DNA of 64,000 nt from Jejudonia soesokkakensis (GTDB lineage Bacteria; Bacteroidota; Bacteroidia; Flavobacteriales; Flavobacteriaceae), in contig NZ_JBHTBN010000001.1 in the NCBI RefSeq assembly GCF_042664795.1, positions 248,001-312,000 on the forward strand, read 5' to 3'. Positions 1 to 7,884 of this stretch are shown one piece after another. Position 1 is the stretch's first letter. The number at the start of each line of letters is the position of its first letter. The notes beneath the pieces were generated by a model. That model did not search any database. It had not been told where the DNA came from and worked only from the letters and a program-made list of their open reading frames with translations. A program made the translations under genes and the position numbers.

Positions 1-415
1 TTACATCGATAGTCTCGGTCGTTGCCATTGCAAATTGCGGGTACAATGGAATGGTTTTTACTTCGGTCACACCCTGATCTACCAATTCCTGAAGCCCTTT
101 TTTAAGGGTCATACTGCCGTAACGCATTGCTAAAGCTACAGGTACCTGTACTTTTTGCTGCACTTTTTCTTTTAACCTTTCAGAAAGAACTATCAATGGA
201 GATCCTTCATCCCACCAGATCTTTGCATACGCTTTAGCCGATTGTTTGGGACGAGTATTTAAAATAATACCACGTACCAATAAAATGCGCGCCCACCGAG
301 GTACGTCAATAACCCGTGGGTCCATTAAAAACTCGTCAAGATATTTTTTAACATCTTTAGGGTCGGTGCTGTCTGGCGAACCAAGATTTACAAGAAGTAC
401 TCCTTTTTTGCTCAA
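1..415 (-). CDS. hemH: Ferrochelatase, N-terminal part (gene cut by window edge)
   Basis: Reading the minus strand from a TTG at 413-415 gives 138 codons running off the left edge. The product begins MSKKGVLLVNLGSPDS, the classic ferrochelatase N-terminus, and continues with a GSPL-type block and an ALAMRYG segment, both characteristic of the family (normally about 340 residues). It inserts ferrous iron into protoporphyrin IX as the last step of haem synthesis. TTG is chosen because an in-frame TAA lies only four codons upstream (425-427) with no ATG between. It follows the AraC-type regulator gene on the same strand (106 bp gap) and faces the hemA operon, so it belongs to the same haem locus. 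The catalytic His and Glu lie in the missing C-terminal part. Confidence 0.93.
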   Translation of the reverse strand, partial: MSKKGVLLVNLGSPDSTDPKDVKKYLDEFLMDPRVIDVPRWARILLVRGIILNTRPKQSAKAYAKIWWDEGSPLIVLSERLKEKVQQKVQVPVALAMRYGSMTLKKGLQELVDQGVTEVKTIPLYPQFAMATTETIDV

Positions 416-521
416 TTTTATAACTTAGAATAGTGAAGCACAAAAATACCGCTAAATTCTGGAGTGCAAAAAGGAGTCGTATAGATTAACGTAATAATAA
501 GATAAGAAAGATTTTGTCTAG

Positions 522-1427
522 TTAAGAATTTAGCCCCATGACAAATTTCTTAGGAGTTGTGCCAAATTTCTTTTTAAATGCCGCGATAAAATGACTGGAA
601 GTACTGTACCCTACCTTTAATCCAACTTCATTGACATTATGAGCTCCTGTAGCAAGGAGTTGGCGCGCGACCTCCATTTTATAATCAAAAAGAAAGCTAA
701 AAACCGAATCGCCATAGATTTGCTTGAAACCCTCCTTTAATTTATTAAGCGGAAGCTGAATTTCGTCTGCTAGCTCTTGTAATGTAGGTGGTTCGACCAT
801 TCGATGTATGATAATTTCCTTTGCTTTTTTTATTTTAAATACATTGCTCTCATCTACCAGAAAAGGACACTGGGTCACATCCACATCTTCTTCCCGATTA
901 AAATAAAGACTTAATAATTCGTAGGCCTTCCCTTTAAAATAAAGGTTTTTAATGGTAGGATGCAGATTATAATTTATGAGTTGATTGAGCACAATGGCCA
1001 TGGAGGGAGAAATGTGTGCATCTTTATAATACTTTCGGTCCTTATTTTCATCACTTAAGAAGGTGATATAGTTGGCTTCGGAAGAGAATAGGGTATGAAA
1101 TTTTTTAATAGGTAATAATACCGAAAGCACCCATGAATGAGGCTGTACTGAAACTTCTATAGGCAGATCTCGCTGCGGATTGTACAACAAAAGCGAGGTG
1201 TCTTCTAGAATAGGTAATCTGTAATTTCCATTATTAAAACTGAAAGACCCTCCTCCCTTGATACAAAAATGAAATTGAATATAATCTGAAGAAACCTCTC
1301 TTTTAAACAGCTGATTTTCATTAGTTTCATTCTGAAATTTCAGAATATAAAAACCATCTTCAAGAGTGGTTTCATTATAAATACCTTGAGCGATACTTTT
1401 TGAATTATTATTTTTAGAGGTATTCAT
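522..1427 (-). CDS. AraC-family transcriptional regulator
   Basis: 301 residues. The C-terminal ~95 residues (about 205-300) form an AraC/XylS double helix-turn-helix: a first helix around 'LQELADEIQLPLNKL', then 'VNEVGLKVGYSTSSHFIAAFKKKFGTTPKKF', the typical second HTH with its G-Y-S...F..AFKK.FG.TP signature. The N-terminal ~190 residues are a cupin-like sensor region without recognisable ligand residues. It sits between hemH (same strand) and hemA (divergent, 196 bp between starts), so control of haem synthesis, perhaps in response to iron or haem, is the natural inference. The ligand is not visible from sequence. Family assignment is firm; target genes are inferred from position only. Confidence 0.9.
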   Translation of the reverse strand: MNTSKNNNSKSIAQGIYNETTLEDGFYILKFQNETNENQLFKREVSSDYIQFHFCIKGGGSFSFNNGNYRLPILEDTSLLLYNPQRDLPIEVSVQPHSWVLSVLLPIKKFHTLFSSEANYITFLSDENKDRKYYKDAHISPSMAIVLNQLINYNLHPTIKNLYFKGKAYELLSLYFNREEDVDVTQCPFLVDESNVFKIKKAKEIIIHRMVEPPTLQELADEIQLPLNKLKEGFKQIYGDSVFSFLFDYKMEVARQLLATGAHNVNEVGLKVGYSTSSHFIAAFKKKFGTTPKKFVMGLNS

Positions 1428-1584
1428 TATTTATTTAGAATGATTACAAATAAGCCGTGTAATTTTGCTTTGTAAAGGTACAATTTTAAAGACAAACTTG
1501 TGTAATTTGTTTAATTTCGAAATATAACATCATGTGCCGACATAAATCATACGGCTAGCGTTATTTTTTAATATATGGTTCTTA

Positions 1585-1592
1585 TACTTTTG
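1585..1592 (+). promoter_or_regulatory. Candidate -7 promoter box of hemA
   Basis: TACTTTTG fits the Bacteroidota -7 consensus TAnnTTTG and is followed by CAGC, a context seen at other starts in this window. No clear TTG -33 box is found 17-23 bp upstream, so the promoter may be weak or activator-dependent. It lies 31 bp before the hemA ATG. Confidence 0.6.
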
Positions 1593-1603
1593 CAGCAAAA
1601 GAT

Positions 1604-1618
1604 ACCGAACGGTTCGGT
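1604..1618. promoter_or_regulatory. Perfect 7-1-7 palindrome in hemA leader (operator candidate)
   Basis: ACCGAAC-G-GTTCGGT is a perfect inverted repeat with a one-base centre. It lies 11 bp downstream of the -7 box and 5 bp before the hemA start codon. Its size suits a homodimeric HTH repressor; it is too short and symmetric for a typical AraC-family site. As RNA it has essentially no loop, so a DNA operator is the more likely role. Confidence 0.55.
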
Positions 1619-1623
1619 GATGT

Positions 1624-2898
1624 ATGAAAAGTAACGGTAAAAGTATTTCTATTTCTAGTCAAGATATAATTTCGGAGGCTCATTTTTATGCGATCGGTCT
1701 TAATTATAAAAAGGCAGATGCAACGATTCGTGGTCATTTTAGTATTACGGAAGAGACTCAGCTTTCAATATTAAAAGCTGCCAAAGAAGATGGAATTGAC
1801 TCCTTAACCGTTATTTCTACCTGTAACAGAACCGAGTTATATGGTTTTGCAGCCAGCTCTAAAGATTTGATCAAGATTCTTTGTGAACACACTCACGGAA
1901 CGATGGAGGAGTTTGAAAAAGTAGCCTACATTCATAAAAATGAAGCTGCTATTTCTCATTTATTTAAAGTGGGAACTGGTCTCGACAGTCAGATATTAGG
2001 AGATTTTGAGATTATTAGTCAGTTGCGAATCGGATTTAAACGTTCCAAAAAATTAGGGATGTTAAATGCCTACATGGAGCGAATTGGAAATGCAGTGATT
2101 CAGGCAAGCAAACGTATTAAAAATGAAACCGAGATTTCTACTGGAGCCACTTCGGTCAGTTTTGCAGCTGTTCAATACATCATGGCCAGAGTTCCTTATG
2201 TTTCAGAAAAGAATATTTTACTCTTCGGAATCGGTAAAATTGGACGAAATACGTGCGAAAATCTAATAAAACATACCAAAAACGAGCATATTACACTCAT
2301 AAACCGAACAAAGGTTAAAGCGGAAGAAATTGCCGGTAAGTTTAATTTAATCGTAAAAGAATACTCGGACATTCAAAGTGAAATTGCACAAAGTGATATT
2401 TTAATTGTCGCCACAGGTGCACAAAAACCTACTATTTCTAAAGAATTGTTGTATCTCAAAAAGCCTCTTTTGATACTCGATTTATCCATTCCTAAAAATG
2501 TTTCAGAAAGCGTTAAAGACAATGAATTAGTCACTTTAATACATCTTGATGAACTCTCTAAAGTGACTGATGCTACGCTCGCACATCGACAGTCTCAAAT
2601 TCCGTTGGCTGAAAATATCATTGCTGAAATTCAAGCCGACTTTCAGACCTGGGTAAAAAACCGAAATTTTGCTCCTACTATTAAGGCATTAAAAACGAAA
2701 CTTTCAGAAATAAAGATGGGGGAAATTGACAACCAACGTAGAAAGCTTTCAGACTTTAACGAAGAGCAGGCAGAAATCATTAGCAACAGAATCATTCAGA
2801 AAATCACAACCCAATTTGCCAACCATTTAAAGAATGAAGATGTTTCTACCGAAGAAAGCGTAGATCTCATTCGGCAGGTATTTCAACTTTCAAAATAA
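1624..2898 (+). CDS. hemA: Glutamyl-tRNA reductase
   Basis: 424 residues, normal for the family. NADPH-dependent reduction of glutamyl-tRNA(Glu) to glutamate-1-semialdehyde is the first committed step of C5 haem synthesis. The catalytic Cys67 lies in the STCNRTELYG motif; a Rossmann G-I-G-K-I-G stretch (about 202-207) marks the NADPH domain, followed by the dimerisation domain. An N-terminal extension of about 20 residues precedes the conserved FYAIGLNYKK start, so translation could also begin slightly downstream, but ATG 1624 fits the promoter and palindrome upstream. It is the first gene of the plus-strand hem operon; hemC begins 4 bp after its stop. HemA is a usual point of regulation, consistent with the operator-like palindrome before it. 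Confidence 0.96.
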   Translation: MKSNGKSISISSQDIISEAHFYAIGLNYKKADATIRGHFSITEETQLSILKAAKEDGIDSLTVISTCNRTELYGFAASSKDLIKILCEHTHGTMEEFEKVAYIHKNEAAISHLFKVGTGLDSQILGDFEIISQLRIGFKRSKKLGMLNAYMERIGNAVIQASKRIKNETEISTGATSVSFAAVQYIMARVPYVSEKNILLFGIGKIGRNTCENLIKHTKNEHITLINRTKVKAEEIAGKFNLIVKEYSDIQSEIAQSDILIVATGAQKPTISKELLYLKKPLLILDLSIPKNVSESVKDNELVTLIHLDELSKVTDATLAHRQSQIPLAENIIAEIQADFQTWVKNRNFAPTIKALKTKLSEIKMGEIDNQRRKLSDFNEEQAEIISNRIIQKITTQFANHLKNEDVSTEESVDLIRQVFQLSK

Positions 2899-2902
2899 TA
2901 CG

Positions 2903-3814
2903 GTGAGTAAGGTTATAAAAATAGGTACTCGGGACAGCAAATTGGCGCTATGGCAGGCAAACACTGTCAAAACTAAGCTTGAAGCACTTGGGTATAAAAC
3001 CGAATTGGTTCCTGTAAAATCTACGGGTGATCTCGTATTAGATAAGCCGCTATATGAAATGGGAATTACCGGAATTTTTACAAAAACTCTAGATGTGGCG
3101 ATGTTAAATGAGACGGTGGATATTGCCGTACATAGCATGAAAGATGTTCCTACCGCGCTTCCCATTGGAATTGTTCAAACAGCTGTTTTAGAACGTGCTT
3201 CAAGCGAAGACATTCTACTTACCAAAATTGACTTTGACCTTACCAAACCTGCGACCATTGCAACCGGAAGTTTACGTAGAAAAGCACAATGGCTTCATCG
3301 GTATCCAAATCATACGGTGGTAGATTTAAGAGGGAATGTAAACCTTCGATTACAGAAATTACAGAATAACGAGTGGGAAGGAGCCATATTTGCGAAAGCA
3401 GGTCTAGAGAGGATTCATCTGTTACCAGACACCCATGAAACCTTGGATTGGATGTTACCTGCACCAGCCCAGGGCGCCATGGTCGTTGTTGCATTGGAAA
3501 ATGATGAGTTTTGTAAAGAAGCGACATCAAAGCTAAACCATACTAATTCTGATATCTGCACAAAAATAGAGCGCGATTTTTTAAGAACGTTAGAAGGTGG
3601 GTGTACCGCACCTATTGGTGCGTTAGCTGAAGTTGTAGAAGATAGTATTCAATTTAAAGGGTGCTTATTTTCACTGGACGGAAAAGAAAAGCTTGAAATT
3701 GCTAAATCTGTTGCGATAGCTAACTATAAAGACTTCGGAAGCAAGTGTGGAGAAGAACTATTGAAAAATGGAGGCGCTCAATTGATGCGGCAAATTAAAA
3801 AGGAAATGGAATGA
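2903..3814 (+). CDS. hemC: Hydroxymethylbilane synthase (porphobilinogen deaminase)
   Basis: 303 residues from a GTG start 4 bp after the hemA stop. The N-terminus MSKVIKIGTRDSKLALWQA is the conserved family start, which supports GTG. The enzyme polymerises four porphobilinogens to hydroxymethylbilane on a dipyrromethane cofactor. Visible residues: the cofactor-binding Cys234 in EGGCTAPIGA, Asp81 in HSMKD, and the substrate-binding arginines in GSLRR (about 122-126). Its 3' end overlaps the hemD start by 4 bp (ATGA), implying translational coupling with the next enzyme in the pathway. Confidence 0.96.
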   Translation: MSKVIKIGTRDSKLALWQANTVKTKLEALGYKTELVPVKSTGDLVLDKPLYEMGITGIFTKTLDVAMLNETVDIAVHSMKDVPTALPIGIVQTAVLERASSEDILLTKIDFDLTKPATIATGSLRRKAQWLHRYPNHTVVDLRGNVNLRLQKLQNNEWEGAIFAKAGLERIHLLPDTHETLDWMLPAPAQGAMVVVALENDEFCKEATSKLNHTNSDICTKIERDFLRTLEGGCTAPIGALAEVVEDSIQFKGCLFSLDGKEKLEIAKSVAIANYKDFGSKCGEELLKNGGAQLMRQIKKEME

Positions 3815-4473
3815 TAGTGCTTTCCACAAAAAAATTACTTCTTAATCAGAAGGAATTATTGTTGAATGCAGGTGTGACGTTTGTTGAGTATGATTCCATT
3901 AAAATTGATTTTGTAGATTTTGAATTACCTCAAAAAGTACAGCTTGCCATCTTTACGAGTCAGAATGGGGTTATAAGTTTTTTAAATTCCCAGTCTGGGA
4001 GTAATAGAAATTGGAGTATTGAAAAGATTTTTTGCGTAGGAGATAAAACAAAGAAACTTTTAGAGGAAAATGGGCTAAAAGTGGTTAAAACAGCTCAAAA
4101 TTCGTCAGAATTAGGGAGTTTTATAGCAAAAAGGTATAAAAATGAACAGTTTTATTATTTCTGCGGAAGCAAACGAAGAAATGAGCTTCCTGAAATAATT
4201 AATGCTTCAGAAAATGAACTTTTTGAAGTAAAAACATACAAAACGACACTAAATAGTAAGAAATTTGACCAAAATTGGGATGGAATCCTGTTTTTTAGCC
4301 CTAGTGGCGTAGCAAGTTTTACTATGAATAATAAAATGAATAATTCGGTGGCTTTTTGTATTGGAAACACTACAGCTTCTGAAGCAAAAAAACATACAGA
4401 TAAGATTGTTTTAGCAAACACAACCACTGTGGAAAGTGTTATTGCAAAAGCGGTAAAGACGTTGAGAAAATAA
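3811..4473 (+). CDS. hemD: Uroporphyrinogen-III synthase
   Basis: 220 residues, somewhat short (the family usually has 230-270). It cyclises hydroxymethylbilane with inversion of ring D to uroporphyrinogen III. The family is poorly conserved; the call rests on an FTSQNGV block near residue 50, an FCGSKRRNELPE-type hinge motif, a later FFSPSGVASF motif (about 150-160), and on position between hemC and hemE. The start overlaps the hemC stop (ATGA). The hairpin at 4483-4528 lies between this gene and hemE. Confidence 0.9.
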   Translation: MIVLSTKKLLLNQKELLLNAGVTFVEYDSIKIDFVDFELPQKVQLAIFTSQNGVISFLNSQSGSNRNWSIEKIFCVGDKTKKLLEENGLKVVKTAQNSSELGSFIAKRYKNEQFYYFCGSKRRNELPEIINASENELFEVKTYKTTLNSKKFDQNWDGILFFSPSGVASFTMNNKMNNSVAFCIGNTTASEAKKHTDKIVLANTTTVESVIAKAVKTLRK

Positions 4474-4482
4474 ACTGTCAGT

Positions 4483-4528
4483 CTGAGTTTGTCGAAGACC
4501 TAGAAAAAAGACCCTTCGACAGGCTCAG
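4483..4528. repeat. REP-like imperfect palindrome between hemD and hemE
   Basis: Left arm 4483-4497 (CTGAGTTTGTCGAAG) pairs with right arm 4514-4528 (CTTCGACAGGCTCAG): 13 Watson-Crick pairs plus two G-T pairs, with a 16 bp loop. There is no T-tract, so it is not an intrinsic terminator. The 'cttcgacaggctcagg' type arm resembles dispersed intergenic palindromes I know from many Flavobacteria, so a REP/BIME-like mobile repeat is likely. Only one copy is seen in this window. Confidence 0.75.
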
Positions 4529-4550
4529 GGTAACAAATGAAAACAAAAGA

Positions 4551-5588
4551 ATGAATATAATAAAAAACGATTTATTTTTAAGAGCCCTAAAGGGTGAAAC
4601 AGTAGACAGGCCTCCAGTTTGGATGATGCGTCAAGCAGGAAGATACCTTCCAGAATTTATGGAAATTAAGGCTAAGTACGATTTTTTTACCCGTTGCCAA
4701 ACTCCAGAATTAGCGAGTGAAATTACCGTGCAGCCTATTCGACGATATGGTATGGATGCTGCAATTTTATTTTGTGATATTCTCGTCATTCCGCAGGCAA
4801 TGAACATTCATGTAGAGATGAAGCCTGGCGTTGGTCCCTGGTTGCCAGACCCAATCCGTTCTCAGAAGGATTTGGATAGGGTAATTGTTCCAGATATTCA
4901 TGATACTTTAGGGTATGTGATGGAGGCGATTAAAATGACTAAGGAAAAACTTAACGATGACATTCCGTTGATTGGTTTTGCTGGGAGTCCGTGGACCATT
5001 TTATGTTATTGTGTGCAAGGGCAAGGGAGTAAAAACTTTGATAAAGCGAAAGAATTTTGTTTCACTCAACCTTTAGCTGCGCATGAGCTGCTTCAGAAAA
5101 TTACAGATACGACAATTGCGTATTTAAAAGAGAAGGTGAAAGCCGGAGTGAATGCAGTACAGGTTTTCGATAGTTGGGGAGGCATGTTATCACCCAAAGA
5201 TTATCAGGAATTTTCATGGCAATACATCCAGCAGATTATTGATGCATTAAAAGACGAAGCTCCTGTCATTGCTTTTGGTAAAGGATGTTGGTTTGCATTG
5301 GATACAATGGCAAAAAGTGGCGCATCTGCATTAGGTGTGGATTGGACCTGTTCTCCAAAAAATGCTCGATATCTTACAGGTGGAAACATTACCTTACAAG
5401 GTAATTTTGATCCAACACGTTTATTTAGTCCGCCAGCTGAAATCAAGAAAATGGTAAAACAGATGATTGATGACTTCGGAAAGGATAAGTATATAGTAAA
5501 TCTAGGTCACGGAATTTTGCCAAACATTCCTTTAGAGAATGCAGGTGCTTTTATAGAAGCAGTAAAAGAATACAAAATCGAATCATGA
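4551..5588 (+). CDS. hemE: Uroporphyrinogen decarboxylase
   Basis: 345 residues, full length. It decarboxylates the four acetate groups of uroporphyrinogen III to give coproporphyrinogen III. The N-terminal signature RPPVWMMRQAGRYLPEF (about 20-36) carries the conserved substrate-binding arginines, and Asp76 lies in FCDIL. The later GFAGSPWT and GNFDP(T) blocks and the C-terminal NLGHGILP motif are also present. Its stop overlaps the start of the next gene by 4 bp (ATGA), so the uncharacterised gene downstream is translationally coupled to it. Confidence 0.97.
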   Translation: MNIIKNDLFLRALKGETVDRPPVWMMRQAGRYLPEFMEIKAKYDFFTRCQTPELASEITVQPIRRYGMDAAILFCDILVIPQAMNIHVEMKPGVGPWLPDPIRSQKDLDRVIVPDIHDTLGYVMEAIKMTKEKLNDDIPLIGFAGSPWTILCYCVQGQGSKNFDKAKEFCFTQPLAAHELLQKITDTTIAYLKEKVKAGVNAVQVFDSWGGMLSPKDYQEFSWQYIQQIIDALKDEAPVIAFGKGCWFALDTMAKSGASALGVDWTCSPKNARYLTGGNITLQGNFDPTRLFSPPAEIKKMVKQMIDDFGKDKYIVNLGHGILPNIPLENAGAFIEAVKEYKIES

Positions 5589-6073
5589 ACATCTGGAAAC
5601 GGATTGGGCAATTAAGCATTGGACAACTTATAAAATTGTCGGTCCTTTTCTTGAAGCATCCACTCCTCATTATTCCAACTTTGAGAGCGACAAAGAGAAC
5701 CTTTCAAATATGTGATAAATTGTATGGAACGTCACATCATAAACGAAATAGGGCAAATGCATTTAGACACGCGTTTTGGAATGCGTTACTTTGTAAATAT
5801 TCGATGAAAATGACCAAAAACAAGCAAAAAAGTGTGTTTTGGGCTCAAAAAGTAACCGATTTATATGAAAAAGTGACACAAAATGATAAGCTTGATGAAG
5901 CAATGGATGTGCATAATAATGCTATAGGTAGAATTTGTTTTTTGAATACATTAGAAGAAAATGAAGCTGAAATTGTAGAAAAATTAAATAAAATGGCTAA
6001 AAATGCTCAAAAAATAGCCAAAATTGAAGAAATAAAAGAAAATTACTCGGTATTGGTTTATATAGAAGAGTAG
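5585..6073 (+). CDS. DUF6973-like protein of unknown function
   Basis: 162 residues, no signal peptide. Two conserved blocks resemble the DUF6973 family: RANAFRHAFWNAL (about 56-68) and DVHNNAIGR (108-116). The His, Asn and Asp residues in these blocks could form a metal or hydrolase site, but no reaction is established. The first ~45 residues are basic and hydrophobic (KHPLLIIP), suggesting membrane association. The C-terminal third is rich in Lys and Glu and helical. It overlaps hemE by 4 bp and is followed after 2 bp by the EI24 gene, so it is co-expressed with the haem enzymes. Function unknown; the family call is from motif memory. Confidence 0.7.
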   Translation: MNIWKRIGQLSIGQLIKLSVLFLKHPLLIIPTLRATKRTFQICDKLYGTSHHKRNRANAFRHAFWNALLCKYSMKMTKNKQKSVFWAQKVTDLYEKVTQNDKLDEAMDVHNNAIGRICFLNTLEENEAEIVEKLNKMAKNAQKIAKIEEIKENYSVLVYIEE

Positions 6074-6075
6074 GT

Positions 6076-6843
6076 ATGATCAAAAATATTCTTAGAGGCA
6101 TAAAAGCCTATGCAGGTACTGTTAAACTCATAAGCAAACTTAATTTATGGAAATATTTTGGGGTGCCTATGGCAATTAGTTTTTTAACCGCCTCTTTAAT
6201 TGGTGTAGCTGCTTGGGGTTTTAGTGATAATATTGGTGGATTACTAGCTAAAATATGGTTTTGGGAATGGGGAGCAGAGACCTTTAGAAGTATAAGTGAT
6301 GTACTGGGAGCAATCTTTATTATTGCCATAGGATTGGTATTGTACAAGCATATTATCATGGCACTGAGCGCTCCTTTTATGAGTCCCGTTTCAGAAAAAA
6401 TTGAAAAACATTTACTAGGAGATCAGCACCAACATCGAGACACCACTAATGCTGCTCAATTGTGGCGTGGGGTGCGGATAAACGTACGAAACCTGGGAAT
6501 GGAATTAATGTTTACTATTCCGTTGCTGTTACTAAGCCTAATTCCTGTGCTGAATGTTGTAACTTCGGTATTGATTTTTATCATCCAAGCATACTATGCT
6601 GGCTTTGGTAATATGGATTATACTTTGGAACGTCATTTTAAGTATAATGAAAGTGTAAAATTTGTGCGCTCACATAGTGGGATAGCTATAGGAAACGGAA
6701 CTATTTTTATGGCGATGCTTTTAATACCAGTTATTGGGATTATTTTGGTACTACCGCTTTCTGTAACGGCCTCTACTACGGAAACAGTTCGGATTTTAAA
6801 AGAAGAAAACAGATTGGTGTTAAGAAATAAAGTTCCAGTTTAA
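6076..6843 (+). CDS. EI24 domain-containing membrane protein (CysZ-like)
   Basis: 255 residues with four to six hydrophobic segments: about 30-50, 75-100, 145-170 and 205-230 are the clearest. The layout and the segment around 'LSAPFMSPVSEKIE' match the EI24/CysZ superfamily (PF07264). E. coli CysZ is a sulfate permease, but many EI24 relatives have no known substrate. It lies between the DUF6973-like gene and hemF inside the hem operon. A transport or membrane-organising role linked to porphyrin intermediates would be speculation; a role in sulfate uptake is not suggested by its neighbours. Confidence 0.8.
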   Translation: MIKNILRGIKAYAGTVKLISKLNLWKYFGVPMAISFLTASLIGVAAWGFSDNIGGLLAKIWFWEWGAETFRSISDVLGAIFIIAIGLVLYKHIIMALSAPFMSPVSEKIEKHLLGDQHQHRDTTNAAQLWRGVRINVRNLGMELMFTIPLLLLSLIPVLNVVTSVLIFIIQAYYAGFGNMDYTLERHFKYNESVKFVRSHSGIAIGNGTIFMAMLLIPVIGIILVLPLSVTASTTETVRILKEENRLVLRNKVPV

Positions 6844-6902
6844 ATATACAGGGGGAGTTTCTCTAATTAAATAAATCTTTTTTAAAAATAGAATCTATAA
6901 AA

Positions 6903-7805
6903 ATGAAAGAACAATTTGTAGCATACATTCGTCATTTACAAGATTCTATTACTTCAAAATTGGAAGCTATTGACGGAAAAGCAAGATTTGCTGAAGATAT
7001 CTGGGAACGTCCGGAAGGAGGTGGCGGTCGAACACGTGTGATAGAGAATGGAGCCGTTTTTGAAAAAGGAGGTGTAAATATTAGTGAGGTTCATGGAAAA
7101 TTGCCGGAAAGTATGCAGCAGTATTTTGGAGTTCAGGATGCCGATTTCTTTGCCTGCGGATTGAGCTTGGTGTTACATCCTGTAAATCCTATGGTGCCTA
7201 CCGTTCATGCAAACTGGCGCTATTTTGAATTGTACAATGCAGAAGGTGATATTGTTGATCAGTGGTTTGGCGGCGGACAAGATCTTACCCCGTATTATCT
7301 GTTTGAGGAAGATGCGAAACATTTTCATCAAGTATGCAAAGACGCCTGTGACAAACATAATCCAGAATTTTATAGAACCTATAAGGCGAGATGTGATGAA
7401 TACTTTTATAATGAACATCGCAATGAAGCCCGTGGTGTTGGCGGATTATTTTTTGATTATTGTAAAGTTTCAGAAGAAATGACCATGGAGAATTGGTATG
7501 ATTTTGTAACCGAAGTCGGGAATAGTTTTCTAAATTCGTATGTGCCCATTGTAGCTAAAAGAAAAGACTCAGCCTTCACAAAGGCTCAGAAAGACTGGCA
7601 GGAAATTCGACGTGGTCGGTACGTAGAATTCAATTTAGTACATGATAAAGGAACGCTTTTCGGTTTAAAAACAAACGGAAGAATTGAAAGTATTTTAATG
7701 AGTTTGCCGCCTACAGTACAATGGAAATACGACCATCATCCGGAAGCTGGAAGTGAAGAGGAGAAGTTAGTAGAGGTATTAAAAACCCCGAAAGAGTGGG
7801 TGTAG
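6903..7805 (+). CDS. hemF: Oxygen-dependent coproporphyrinogen-III oxidase
   Basis: 300 residues, full length. It oxidatively decarboxylates coproporphyrinogen III to protoporphyrinogen IX with O2. Conserved blocks include GGGGRTRV near residue 40, the HANWRYFE segment, FGGGQDLTPYY (about 121-131), and RRGRYVEFNLVHDKGT near 240, all diagnostic of HemF rather than the radical-SAM HemN. It indicates aerobic haem synthesis. A 59 bp gap separates it from the EI24 gene and 79 bp from hemB; no terminator is seen in either, so it is probably in the same transcript. Confidence 0.97.
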   Translation: MKEQFVAYIRHLQDSITSKLEAIDGKARFAEDIWERPEGGGGRTRVIENGAVFEKGGVNISEVHGKLPESMQQYFGVQDADFFACGLSLVLHPVNPMVPTVHANWRYFELYNAEGDIVDQWFGGGQDLTPYYLFEEDAKHFHQVCKDACDKHNPEFYRTYKARCDEYFYNEHRNEARGVGGLFFDYCKVSEEMTMENWYDFVTEVGNSFLNSYVPIVAKRKDSAFTKAQKDWQEIRRGRYVEFNLVHDKGTLFGLKTNGRIESILMSLPPTVQWKYDHHPEAGSEEEKLVEVLKTPKEWV

Positions 7806-7884
7806 AGATTTACGACTGAAGATATTAGAGGTACGATTTATTAAATTTATGGTAGCTAAACACTGCTACTGAAAACTAAATATT

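Noticed and set aside
7840..7872. GTAGC/GCTAC hairpin between hemF and hemB
   Set aside because: Five-pair stem without a T-tract; too weak to call a terminator.
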